A DNA stretch of 64,000 bases from Ptiloglossa arizonensis (lineage: Eukaryota > Arthropoda > Insecta > Hymenoptera > Colletidae), in assembly GCF_051014685.1 (NCBI RefSeq), contig NC_135053.1, positions 3,534,001-3,598,000 on the forward strand, given 5' to 3'. Positions 24,389-36,741 of this stretch are shown piece by piece; position 1 is the stretch's first letter, and every line of letters starts with the position of its first letter. The notes under the pieces were generated by a model. The model was given only the letters and a program-made list of their open reading frames with translations, searched no databases and had not been told where the DNA came from. The position numbers and the translations under genes were made by a program.

Positions 24389-25831
24389 TTGTAATCGGGC
24401 GAGTTTCTACTTTCAGATGCAACAGAAATTTTGAGGATTGGTCAATCCGTTCGCGAGATATGGCAGTTTGGAGGTAAGAAACGCTTGAAAAACTCAAAAT
24501 TTTCACAGTTCTGATGCTCGAAACGAATAACTAGCACACCCTAGGGGAAAAGTACGCATACCGTTGTAATCGGGCGAGTTTCCACTTTCAGATGCAACAG
24601 AAATTTTGCGGATTGGTCAATCCGTTCGCGAGATATGGCAGTTTGGAAGTAAGAAACGCGTGAGAAACTCAAAATTTTCGCAGTTCTGATGCTCGAAACG
24701 AATAACTAGAACGGCCTAGGGGAAAACTACTCACACCGTTGTAATCGGGCGAGTTTCTACTTTCTGATGCAACAGAAATTTTGCGGATTGGTCAATCCGT
24801 TCGCGAGATATGGCAGTTTTGATGTAAGAAACGCTTGAGAAACTCAAAATTTTTGCAGTTCTGATGCTCGAAAAGAATAACTAGAACGGCCTAGGGGAAA
24901 ACTACTCATACCGTTGTAATCGGGCGAGTTTCTACTTGTAGATGCAACAGAAATTTTGCGGATTTGTAAATCCGTTCGCGAGATATGGCAGTTTGGTGGT
25001 AAGAAACACTTGGGAAACTCCAAATTTTCGCAGTTCTGATACTCGAAACGAATAACTAGAACGGCCTAGGGGAAAAGTACGCATACCGTTGTAATCGGGC
25101 GAGTTTCTACTTTCAGATGCAACAGAAATTTTGAGGATTGGTCAATCCGTTCGCGAGATATGGCAGTTTGGAGGTAAGAAACGCTTGAAAAACTCAAAAT
25201 TTTCACAGTTCTGATGCTCGAAACGAATAACTAGCACGCCCTAGGGGAAAAGTACGCATACCGTTGTAATCGGGCGAGTTTCCACTTTCAGAAGCAACAG
25301 AAATTTTGCGGATTGGTCAATCCGTTCGCGAGATATGGCAGTTTGGAAGTAAGAAACGCGTGAGAAACTCAAAATTTTCGCAGTTCTGATGCTCGAAACG
25401 AATAACTAGAACGGCCTAGGGGAAAACTACTCACACCGTTGTAATCGGGCGAGTTTCTACTTTCAGATGCAACAGAAATTTTGCGGATTGGTCAATCCGT
25501 TCGCGAGATATGGCAGTTTTGATGTAAGAAACGCTTGAGAAACTCAAAATTTTTGCAGTTCTGATGCTCGAAAAGAATAACTAGAACGGCCTAGGGGAAA
25601 ACTACTCATACCGTTGTAATCGGGCGAGTTTCTACTTGTAGATGCAACAGAAATTTTGCGGATTTGTAAATCCGTTCGCGAGATATGGCAGTTTGGTGGT
25701 AAGAAACACTTGGGAAACTCCAAATTTTCGCAGTTCTGATGCTCGAAACGAATAACTAGAACGGCCTAGGGGAAAAGTACGCATACCGTTGTAATCGGGC
25801 GAGTTTCTACTTTCAGATGCAACAGAAATTT
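24389..25831. repeat. Four-unit tandem duplication (offset 700 bp)
   Basis: Bases 24389-25131 and 25089-25831 match at an offset of exactly 700 bp. Shared rare marks are CTTGAAAAACTC, CTAGCAC, GAGTTTCCACTTTC, AAACGCGTGAG, TCTACTTGTAGATG, GATTTGTAAATCC and AAACACTTGGG. Small differences include CTAGCACACC against CTAGCACGCC and GATACTCG against GATGCTCG. Confidence 0.9.
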
Positions 25832-26924
25832 TGCGGATTGGTCAATCCGTTCGCGAGATATGGCAGTTTGGAGGTAAGAAACGCTTGAGAAACACCAAAT
25901 TTTCGCAGTTCTGATGCTCGAAAAGAATAACTGGAACGGCCTAGGGGAAAACTACTCATACCGTTGTAATCGGGCGAGTTTCTACTTTCAGATGCAACAG
26001 AAATTTTGCGGATTGGTCAATCCGTTCGCGAGATATGGCAGTTTGGATGTAAGAAACGCTTGAGAAACTCCAAATTTTCGCAGTTCTGATGCTCGAAACG
26101 AATAACTAGAACGGCCTAGGGGAAAAGTACGCATACCTTTGTAATCGGGCGAGTTTCTACTTTCAGATGCAACAGAAATTTTGAGGATTGGTCAATCCGT
26201 TCGCGAGATATGGCAGTTTGGAGGTAAGAAATGCTTGAGAAACTCAAAATTTTCACAGTTCTGTAGCTCGAAACGAATAACTAGAACGCCCTAGGGGAAA
26301 AGTGCGCATACCTTTGTAATCGGGCGAGTTTCTACTTTCAGATGCAACAGAAATTTTGCGGATTAGTCAATCCGTTCGCGAGATATGGCAGTTTTGATGT
26401 AAGAAACGCTTGCGAAACTCCAAATTTTTGCAGTTCTGATGCTCGAAAAGAATAACTAGAACGGCCTAGGGGAAAACTACTCATACCGTTGTAATCGGGC
26501 GAGTTTCTACTTTCAGATGCAACAGAAATTTTGCGGATTGGTCAATCCGTTCGCGAGATATGGCAGTTTGGAGGTAAGAAACGCTTGAGAAACTCCAAAT
26601 TTTCGCAGTTCTGATGCTCGAAACGAATAACTAGAACGCCCTAGGGGAAAAGTGCGCATACCTTTGTAATCGGGCGAGTTTCTACTTTCAGATGCAACAG
26701 AAATTTTGCGGATTCGTCAATCCGTTCGCGAGATATGGCAGTTTGGAGGTAAGAAACGCTTGAGAAACTCAAAATTTTCGCAGTTCTGATGCTCGAAACG
26801 AATAACTAGAACGCCCTAGGGGAAAAGTGCGCATACCTTTGTAATCGGGCGAGTTTCTACTTTCAGATGCAACAGAAATTTTGCGGATTCGTCAATCCGT
26901 TCGCGAGATATGGCAGTTTGGAGG

Positions 26925-28324
26925 TAAGAAACGCTTGAGAAACTCAAAATTTTCGCAGTTCTGATGCTCGAAACGAATAACTAGAACGCCCTAGGGGAAA
27001 AGCGCGCATACCTTTGTAATCGGGCGAGTTTCTACTTTCAGATGCAACAGAAATTTTGGGGATTCGTCAATCCGTTCGCGAGATATGGCAGTTTTGATGT
27101 AAGAAACGCTTGAGAAGCTCAAAATTTTTGCAGTTCTGATGCTCGAAAAGAATAACTGGAACGTCCTAGGGGAAAACTACTCATACCGTTGTAATCGGGC
27201 GAGTTTCTACTTTCAGATGCAACAGAAATTTTGCGGATTGGTCAATCCGTTCGCGAGATATGGCAGTTTTGATGTAAGAAACGCGTGAGAAACTCAAAAT
27301 TTTCGCAGTTCTGATGCTCGAAACGAATAACTAGAACGGCCTAGGGGAAAACTACTCACACCGTTGTAATCGGGCGAGTTTCTACTTTCAGATGCAACAG
27401 AAATTTTGCGGATTGGTCAATCCGTTCGCGAGATATGGCAGTTTTGATGTAAGAAACGCTTGAGAAACTCAAAATTTTTGCAGTTCTGATGCTCGAAAAG
27501 AATAACTAGAACGGCCTAGGTGAAAACTACTCATACCGTTGTAATCGGGCGAGTTTCTACTTTCAGATGCAACAGAAATTTTGCGGATTGGTCAATCCGT
27601 TCGCGAGATATGGCAGTTTTGATGTAAGAAACGCGTGAGAAACTCGAAATTTTCGCAGTTCTGATGCTCGAAACGAATAACTAGAACGGCCTAGGGGAAA
27701 ACTACTCACACTGTTGTAATCGGGCGAGTTTCTACTTTCAGATGCAACAGAAATTTTGCGGATTGGTCAATCCGTTCGCGAGATATGGCAGTTTGGAGGT
27801 AAGAAACGCTTGAGAAACACCAAATTTTCGCAGTTCTGATGCTCGAAAAGAATAACTGGAACGGCCTAGGGGAAAACTACTCATACCGTTGTAATCGGGC
27901 GAGTTTCTACTTTCAGATGCAACAGAAATTTTGCGGATTGGTCAATCCGTTCGCGAGATATGGCAGTTTGGATGTAAGAAACGCTTGAGAAACTCCAAAT
28001 TTTCGCAGTTCTGATGCTCGAAACGAATAACTAGAACGGCCTAGGGGAAAAGTACGCATACCTTTGTAATCAGGCGAGTTTCTACTTTCAGATGCAACAG
28101 AAATTTTGAGGATTGGTCAATCCGTTCGCGAGATATGGCCGTTTGGAGGTAAGAAATGCTTGAGAAACTCAAAATTTTCACAGTTCTGTAGCTCGAAACG
28201 AATAACTAGAACGCCCTAGGGGAAAAGTGCGCATACCTTTGTAATCGGGCGAGTTTCTACTTTCAGATGCAACAGAAATTTTGCGGATTAGTCAATCCGT
28301 TCGCGAGATATGGCAGTTTTGATG
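26925..28324. repeat. Eight-unit higher-order block, copy 1 (1400 bp)
   Basis: Tandem copy of 28325-29724 at an offset of exactly 1400 bp. Shared rare marks are AAAGCGCGCAT, TTTTGGGGATTCG, GAACGTCCTAGG, GAAACTCGAAATTTTC, CTCACACTGTTG, ATCAGGCGAGTTTC, TATGGCCGTTTGG and CTGTAGCTCG. I noticed no differences between the two copies at the marks compared. Confidence 0.92.
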
Positions 28325-29724
28325 TAAGAAACGCTTGAGAAACTCAAAATTTTCGCAGTTCTGATGCTCGAAACGAATAACTAGAACGCCCTAGGGGAAA
28401 AGCGCGCATACCTTTGTAATCGGGCGAGTTTCTACTTTCAGATGCAACAGAAATTTTGGGGATTCGTCAATCCGTTCGCGAGATATGGCAGTTTTGATGT
28501 AAGAAACGCTTGAGAAGCTCAAAATTTTTGCAGTTCTGATGCTCGAAAAGAATAACTGGAACGTCCTAGGGGAAAACTACTCATACCGTTGTAATCGGGC
28601 GAGTTTCTACTTTCAGATGCAACAGAAATTTTGCGGATTGGTCAATCCGTTCGCGAGATATGGCAGTTTTGATGTAAGAAACGCGTGAGAAACTCAAAAT
28701 TTTCGCAGTTCTGATGCTCGAAACGAATAACTAGAACGGCCTAGGGGAAAACTACTCACACCGTTGTAATCGGGCGAGTTTCTACTTTCAGATGCAACAG
28801 AAATTTTGCGGATTGGTCAATCCGTTCGCGAGATATGGCAGTTTTGATGTAAGAAACGCTTGAGAAACTCAAAATTTTTGCAGTTCTGATGCTCGAAAAG
28901 AATAACTAGAACGGCCTAGGTGAAAACTACTCATACCGTTGTAATCGGGCGAGTTTCTACTTTCAGATGCAACAGAAATTTTGCGGATTGGTCAATCCGT
29001 TCGCGAGATATGGCAGTTTTGATGTAAGAAACGCGTGAGAAACTCGAAATTTTCGCAGTTCTGATGCTCGAAACGAATAACTAGAACGGCCTAGGGGAAA
29101 ACTACTCACACTGTTGTAATCGGGCGAGTTTCTACTTTCAGATGCAACAGAAATTTTGCGGATTGGTCAATCCGTTCGCGAGATATGGCAGTTTGGAGGT
29201 AAGAAACGCTTGAGAAACACCAAATTTTCGCAGTTCTGATGCTCGAAAAGAATAACTGGAACGGCCTAGGGGAAAACTACTCATACCGTTGTAATCGGGC
29301 GAGTTTCTACTTTCAGATGCAACAGAAATTTTGCGGATTGGTCAATCCGTTCGCGAGATATGGCAGTTTGGATGTAAGAAACGCTTGAGAAACTCCAAAT
29401 TTTCGCAGTTCTGATGCTCGAAACGAATAACTAGAACGGCCTAGGGGAAAAGTACGCATACCTTTGTAATCAGGCGAGTTTCTACTTTCAGATGCAACAG
29501 AAATTTTGAGGATTGGTCAATCCGTTCGCGAGATATGGCCGTTTGGAGGTAAGAAATGCTTGAGAAACTCAAAATTTTCACAGTTCTGTAGCTCGAAACG
29601 AATAACTAGAACGCCCTAGGGGAAAAGTGCGCATACCTTTGTAATCGGGCGAGTTTCTACTTTCAGATGCAACAGAAATTTTGCGGATTAGTCAATCCGT
29701 TCGCGAGATATGGCAGTTTTGATG
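28325..29724. repeat. Eight-unit higher-order block, copy 2 (1400 bp)
   Basis: Second copy of 26925-28324. A partial third copy follows at about 30119-30940 (offset 1748 from copy 2), beginning with the TTTTGGGGATTCG unit and ending after the CTCACACTGTTG unit. The CTGTAGCTCG mark at 26261, 28186 and 29586 gives spacings of 11 and then 8 units, so the block was cut from 11 to 8 units or grown from 8 to 11. Confidence 0.92.
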
Positions 29725-29744
29725 TAAGAAACGCTTGCGAAACT

Positions 29745-29756
29745 CCAAATTCGCAG
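29745..29756. other. Deletion junction, one unit plus two bases lost
   Basis: The usual CCAAATTTTCGCAG reads CCAAATTCGCAG here. Compared with 26261-26711, the flanks match on both sides but the offset changes from 3325 to 3148, a loss of 177 bp: one whole unit and two bases of the A/T tract. The lost unit corresponds to the c-class unit near 26430-26600. This is the only length change of more than one base found in the window. Confidence 0.8.
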
Positions 29757-30118
29757 TTCTGATGCTCGAAACGAATAACTAGAACGCCCTAGGGGAAAAG
29801 TGCGCATACCTTTGTAATCGGGCGAGTTTCTACTTTCAGATGCAACAGAAATTTTGCGGATTCGTCAATCCGTTCGCGAGATATGGCAGTTTGGAGGTAA
29901 GAAACGCTTGAGAAACTCAAAATTTTCGCAGTTCTGATGCTCGAAACGAATAACTAGAACGCCCTAGGGGAAAAGTGCGCATACCTTTGTAATCGGGCGA
30001 GTTTCTACTTTCAGATGCAACAGAAATTTTGCGGATTCGTCAATCCGTTCGCGAGATATGGCAGTTTGGAGGTAAGAAACGCTTGAGAAACTCAAAATTT
30101 TCGCAGTTCTGATGCTCG

Positions 30119-30940
30119 AAACGAATAACTAGAACGCCCTAGGGGAAAAGTGCGCATACCTTTGTAATCGGGCGAGTTTCTACTTTCAGATGCAACAGAA
30201 ATTTTGGGGATTCGTCAATCCGTTCGCGAGATATGGCAGTTTTGATGTAAGAAACGCTTGAGAAGCTCAAAATTTTTGCAGTTCTGATGCTCGAAAAGAA
30301 TAACTGGAACGTCCTAGGGGAAAACTACTCATACCGTTGTAATCGGGCGAGTTTCTACTTTCAGATGCAACAGAAATTTTGCGGATTGGTCAATCCGTTC
30401 GCGAGATATGGCAGTTTTGATGTAAGAAACGCGTGAGAAACTCAAAATTTTCGCAGTTCTGATGCTCGAAACGAATAACTAGAACGGCCTAGGGGAAAAC
30501 TACTCACACCGTTGTAATCGGGCGAGTTTCTACTTTCAGATGCAACAGAAATTTTGCGGATTGGTCAATCCGTTCGCGAGATATGGCAGTTTTGATGTAA
30601 GAAACGCTTGAGAAACTCAAAATTTTTGCAGTTCTGATGCTCGAAAAGAATAACTAGAACGGCCTAGGTGAAAACTACTCATACCGTTGTAATCGGGCGA
30701 GTTTCTACTTTCAGATGCAACAGAAATTTTGCGGATTGGTCAATCCGTTCGCGAGATATGGCAGTTTTGATGTAAGAAACGCGTGAGAAACTCGAAATTT
30801 TCGCAGTTCTGATGCTCGAAACGAATAACTAGAACGGCCTAGGGGAAAACTACTCACACTGTTGTAATCGGGCGAGTTTCTACTTTCAGATGCAACAGAA
30901 ATTTTGCGGATTGGTCAATCCGTTCGCGAGATATGGCAGT
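30119..30940. repeat. Partial third copy of the eight-unit block
   Basis: Carries TTTTGGGGATTCG (30204), GAACGTCCTAGG (30308), GAAACTCGAAATTTTC (about 30787) and CTCACACTGTTG (30853) in the same order as 26925-28324. The match is lost near 30940, where the copy continues with a GTTTTGATGTAAG unit in place of a GTTTGGAGGTAAG unit. Confidence 0.85.
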
Positions 30941-33592
30941 TTTGATGTAAGAAACGCTTGAGAAACTCAAAATTTTTGCAGTTCTGATGCTCGAAAAGAA
31001 TAACTACAACGGCCTAGGTGAAAACTACTCATACCGTTGTAATCGGGCGAGTTTCTACTTTCAGATGCAACAGAAATTTTGCGGATTGGTCAAACCGTTC
31101 GCGAGATATGGCAGTTTGGAGGTAAGAAACGCTTGAGAAACTCAAAATTTTCGCAGTTCTGATGCTCGAAACGAATAACTAGAACGCCCTAGGGGAAAAG
31201 TGCGCATACCTTTGTAATCGGGCGAGTTTCTACTTTCAGATGCAACAGAAATTTTGCGGATTCGTCAATCCGTTCGCGAGATATGGCAGTTTTGATGTAA
31301 GAAACGCTTGAGAAACTCAAAATTTTTGCAGTTCTGATGCTCGAAAAGAATAACTAGAACGGCCTAGGGGAAAAGTACGCATACCTTTGTAATCGGGCGA
31401 GTTTCTACTTTCAGATGCAACACAAATTTTTCGGATTGGTCAATCCGTTCGCGAGATATGGCAGTTTGGAGGTACGGAACGCTTGAGAAACTCCAAATTT
31501 TCGCAGTTCTGATGCTCGAAAAGAATAACTAGAACGGCCTAGGGGAAAACTACTCACACCGTTGTAATCGGGCGAGTTTCTACTTTCAGATGCAACATAA
31601 ATTTTGCGGATTGGTCAATCCGTTCGCGAGATATGGCAGTTTTGATGTAAGAAACGCTTGAGAAACTCAAAATTTTTGCAGTTCTGATGCTCGAAAAGAA
31701 TAACTAGAACGGCCTAGGGGAAAACTACTCATACCGTTGTAATCGGGCGAGTTTCTACTTTCAGATGCAACAGAAATTTTCCGGATTGGTCAATCCGTTC
31801 GCGAGATATGGCAGTTTGGAGGTAAGAAACGCTCGAGGAACTCAAAATTTTCGCAGTTCTGATGCTCGAAAGAATAACTAGGACGGCCTAGGGGAAAGCT
31901 ACTCATACCGTTGCAATCGGGCGAGTTTCTACTTTTAGATGCAACAGAAATTTTGCGGATTGGTCAATCCGTTCGCGAGATATGGCAGTTTTGAGGTAAG
32001 AAACGCTTGTGAAACTCAAAATTTTCGCAGTTCTGGTGCTCGAAGAGAATAACTAGAACGGCCTAGGGGAAAACCACTCATACCGTTGTAATCGGGCGAG
32101 TTTCTACTTTCAGGTGCAATAGAAATTTTGCGGATTGGTCAATCCGTTCGCGAGATATGGCAGTTTGGAGGTAAGAAACGCTCGAGGAACTCCAAATTTT
32201 CGCAGTTGTGATGCTCGAAACGAATAACTAGAACGGCCTAGGGGAAAAGTACGCATACCTTTGTAATCGGGCGAGTTTCTACTTTCAGATGCAACAGAAA
32301 TTTTGAGGATTGGTCAATCCGTTCGCGAGATATGGCAGTTTGGAGGTAAGAAACGCTTGAGAAACTCAAAATTTTCACAGTTCTGATGCTCGAAGAGAAT
32401 AACTAGAACGGCCTAGGGGAAAACTACTCATACCGTTGTAATCGGGCGAGTTTCTACTTTCAGATGCAAAAGAAATTTTGCGGATTGGTCAATCCGATCG
32501 CGAGGTATGGCAGTTTGGAGGTAAGAAACGCTTGAGAAACTCCAAATTTTCGCAGTTCTGATGCTCGAAACGAATAACTAGAACGGCCTAGGGGAAAAGT
32601 ACGCATACCTTTGTAATCGGGCGAGTTTCTACTTTCAGATGCAACAGAAATTTTGAGGATTGGTCAATCCGTTCGCGAGATATGGCAGTTTGGAGGTAAG
32701 AAACGCTTGAGAAACTCAAAATTTTCACAGTTCTGATGCTCGAAACGAATAACTAGAACGCCCTAGGGGAAAAGTGCGCATACCTTTGTAATCGGGCGAG
32801 TTTCTACTTTCAGATGCAACAGTAATTTTCCGGATTGGTCAATCCGTTCGCGAGATATGGCAGTTTTGAGGTAAGAAACGCTTGTGAAACTCAAAATTTT
32901 CGCAGTTCTGATGCTCGAAGAGAATAACTAGAACGGCCTAGGGGAAAACTACTCATACCGTTGTAATCGGGCGAGTTTCTACTTTCAGGTGCAATAGAAA
33001 TTTTCCGGATTGGTCTATCCGTTCGCGAGATATGGCAGTTTGGAGGTAAGAAACACTCGAGGAACTCAAAATTTTCGCAGTTCTGATGCTCGAAAGAATA
33101 ACTAGGACGGCCTAGGGGAAAGCTACTCATACCGTCGCAATCGGGCGAGTTTCTACTTTTAGATGCAACAGAAATTTTGCGGATTGGTCAATCCGTTCGC
33201 GAGATATGGCAGTTTTGAGGTAAGAAACGCTTGTGAAACTCCAAATTTTCGCAGTTCTGGTGCTCGAAGAGAATAACTAGAACGGCCTAGGGGAAAACTA
33301 CTCATACCGTTGTAATCGGGCGAGTTTCTACTTTCAGGTGCAATAGAAATTTTGCGGATTGGTCAATCCGTTCGCGAGATATGGCAGTTTGGAGGTAAGA
33401 AACGCTCGAGGAACTCCAAATTTTCGCAGTTCTGATGCTCGAAACGAATAACTAGAACGGCCTAGGGGAAAAGTACGCATACCTTTGTAATCGGGCGAGT
33501 TTCTACTTTCAGATGCAACAGAAATTTTGAGGATTGGTCAATCCGTTCGCGAGATATGGCAGTTTGGAGGTAAGAAACGCTTGAGAAACTCC

Positions 33593-35167
33593 AAATTTTC
33601 GCAGTTCTGATGCTCGAAACGAATAACTAGAACGCCCTAGGGGAAAAGTGCGCATACCTTTGTAATCGGGCGAGTTTCTACTTTCAGATGCAATAGAAAT
33701 TTTGCGGATTCGTCAATCCGTTCGCGAGATATGGCAGTTTGGAGGAAAGAAACGCTTGAGAAACTCAAAATTTTCGCAGTTCTGATGCTCGAAACGAATA
33801 ACTAGAACGCCCTAGGGGAAAAGTGCGCATACCTTTGTAATCGGGCGAGTTTCTACTTTCAGATGCAACAGAAATTTTGCGGATTCGTCAATCCGTTCGC
33901 GAGATATGGCAGTTTGGAGGTAAGGAACGCTTGAGAAACTCAAAATTTTCGCAGTTCTGATGCTCGAAACGAATAACTAGAACGCCCTAGGGGAAAAGTG
34001 CGCATACCTTTGTAATCGGGCGAGTTTCTACTTTCAGATGCAACAGAAATTTTGCGGATTCGTCAATCCGTTCGCGAGATATGGCAGTTTTGATGTAAGA
34101 AACGCTTGAGAAGCTCAAAATTTTTGCAGTTCTGATGCTCGAAAAGAATAACTGGAACGGCCTAGGGGAAAAGTACGCATACCGTTGTAATCGGGCGAGT
34201 TTCTACTTTCAGATGCAACAGAAATTTTGCGGATTGGTCAATCCGTTCGCGAGATATGGCAGTTTGGAGGTAAGAAACGCTTGAGAAACTCCAAATTTTC
34301 GCAGTTCTGATGCTCGAAACGAATAACTAGAACGGCCTAGGGGAAAAGTACGCATACCTTTGTAATCGGGCGAGTTTCTACTTTCAGATGCAACAGAAAT
34401 TTTGAGGATTGGTCAATCCGTTCGCGAGATATGGCAGTTTGGAGGTAAGAAATGCTTGAGAAACTCAAAATTTTCACAGTTCTGATGCTCGAAACGAATA
34501 ACTAGAACGCCCTAGGGGAAAAGTGCGCATGCCTTTGTAATCGGGCGAGTTTCTACTTTCAGATGCAACAGAAATTTTGCGGATTAGTCAATCCGTTCGC
34601 GAGATATGGCAGTTTTGATGTAAGAAACGCTTGAGAAACTCCAAATTTTTGCAGTTCTGATGCTCGAAAAGAATAACTAGAACGGCCTAGGGGAAAACTA
34701 CTCATACCGTTGTAATCGGGCGAGTTTCTACTTTCAGATGCAACAGAAATTTTGCGGATTGGTCAATCCGTTCGCGAGATATGGCAGTTTGGAGGTAAGA
34801 AACGCTTGAGAAACTCCAAATTTTCGCAGTTCTGATGCTCGAAACGAATAACTAGAACGCCCTAGGGGAAAAGTGCGCATACCTTTGTAATCGGGCGAGT
34901 TTCTACTTTCAGATGCAACAGAAATTTTGCGGATTCGTCAATCCGTTCGCGAGATATGGCAGTTTGGAGGTAAGAAACGCTTGAGAAACTCAAAATTTTC
35001 GCAGTTCTGATGCTCGAAACGAATAACTAGAACGCCCTAGGGGAAAAGTGCGCATACCTTTGTAATCGGGCGAGTTTCTACTTTCAGATGCAACAGAAAT
35101 TTTGCGGATTCGTCAATCCGTTCGCGAGATATGGCAGTTTGGAGGTAAGAAACGCTTGAGAAACTCA
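33593..35167. repeat. Nine-unit higher-order block, copy 1 (1575 bp)
   Basis: Directly followed by a second copy at an offset of exactly 1575 bp. Shared rare marks are GATGCAATAG (33689 and 35264), GGAGGAAAGAAACG (33741 and 35316), GTAAGGAACGC, GAGAAGCTC and CGCATGCCTTTG (34527 and 36102). The block contains a three-unit run of TTCGTC units and one a-b-c module. No length change separates the copies. Confidence 0.92.
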
Positions 35168-36741
35168 AAATTTTCGCAGTTCTGATGCTCGAAACGAATA
35201 ACTAGAACGCCCTAGGGGAAAAGTGCGCATACCTTTGTAATCGGGCGAGTTTCTACTTTCAGATGCAATAGAAATTTTGCGGATTCGTCAATCCGTTCGC
35301 GAGATATGGCAGTTTGGAGGAAAGAAACGCTTGAGAAACTCAAAATTTTCGCAGTTCTGATGCTCGAAACGAATAACTAGAACGCCCTAGGGGAAAAGTG
35401 CGCATACCTTTGTAATCGGGCGAGTTTCTACTTTCAGATGCAACAGAAATTTTGCGGATTCGTCAATCCGTTCGCGAGATATGGCAGTTTGGAGGTAAGG
35501 AACGCTTGAGAAACTCAAAATTTTCGCAGTTCTGATGCTCGAAACGAATAACTAGAACGCCCTAGGGGAAAAGTGCGCATACCTTTGTAATCGGGCGAGT
35601 TTCTACTTTCAGATGCAACAGAAATTTTGCGGATTCGTCAATCCGTTCGCGAGATATGGCAGTTTTGATGTAAGAAACGCTTGAGAAGCTCAAAATTTTT
35701 GCAGTTCTGATGCTCGAAAAGAATAACTGGAACGGCCTAGGGGAAAAGTACGCATACCGTTGTAATCGGGCGAGTTTCTACTTTCAGATGCAACAGAAAT
35801 TTTGCGGATTGGTCAATCCGTTCGCGAGATATGGCAGTTTGGAGGTAAGAAACGCTTGAGAAACTCCAAATTTTCGCAGTTCTGATGCTCGAAACGAATA
35901 ACTAGAACGGCCTAGGGGAAAAGTACGCATACCTTTGTAATCGGGCGAGTTTCTACTTTCAGATGCAACAGAAATTTTGAGGATTGGTCAATCCGTTCGC
36001 GAGATATGGCAGTTTGGAGGTAAGAAATGCTTGAGAAACTCAAAATTTTCACAGTTCTGATGCTCGAAACGAATAACTAGAACGCCCTAGGGGAAAAGTG
36101 CGCATGCCTTTGTAATCGGGCGAGTTTCTACTTTCAGATGCAACAGAAATTTTGCGGATTAGTCAATCCGTTCGCGAGATATGGCAGTTTTGATGTAAGA
36201 AACGCTTGAGAAACTCCAAATTTTTGCAGTTCTGATGCTCGAAAAGAATAACTAGAACGGCCTAGGGGAAAACTACTCATACCGTTGTAATCGGGCGAGT
36301 TTCTACTTTCAGATGCAACAGAAATTTTGCGGATTGGTCAATCCGTTCGCGAGATATGGCAGTTTGGAGGTAAGAAACGCTTGAGAAACTCCAAATTTTC
36401 GCAGTTCTGATGCTCGAAACGAATAACTAGAACGCCCTAGGGGAAAAGTGCGCATACCTTTGTAATCGGGCGAGTTTCTACTTTCAGATGCAACAGAAAT
36501 TTTGCGGATTCGTCAATCCGTTCGCGAGATATGGCAGTTTGGAGGTAAGAAACGCTTGAGAAACTCAAAATTTTCGCAGTTCTGATGCTCGAAACGAATA
36601 ACTAGAACGCCCTAGGGGAAAAGTGCGCATACCTTTGTAATCGGGCGAGTTTCTACTTTCAGATGCAACAGAAATTTTGCGGATTCGTCAATCCGTTCGC
36701 GAGATATGGCAGTTTGGAGGTAAGAAACGCTTGAGAAACTC
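35168..36741. repeat. Nine-unit higher-order block, copy 2
   Basis: Tandem copy of 33593-35167. It ends at about 36741, where CCAAATTTTTGCAG replaces CAAAATTTTCGCAG. Just downstream a three-unit repeat marked by CAACAGACATTTTGCGG (36841 and 37366, offset 525) begins. The GGAGGAAAG mark appears once more at 43189, outside the pair. Confidence 0.92.
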
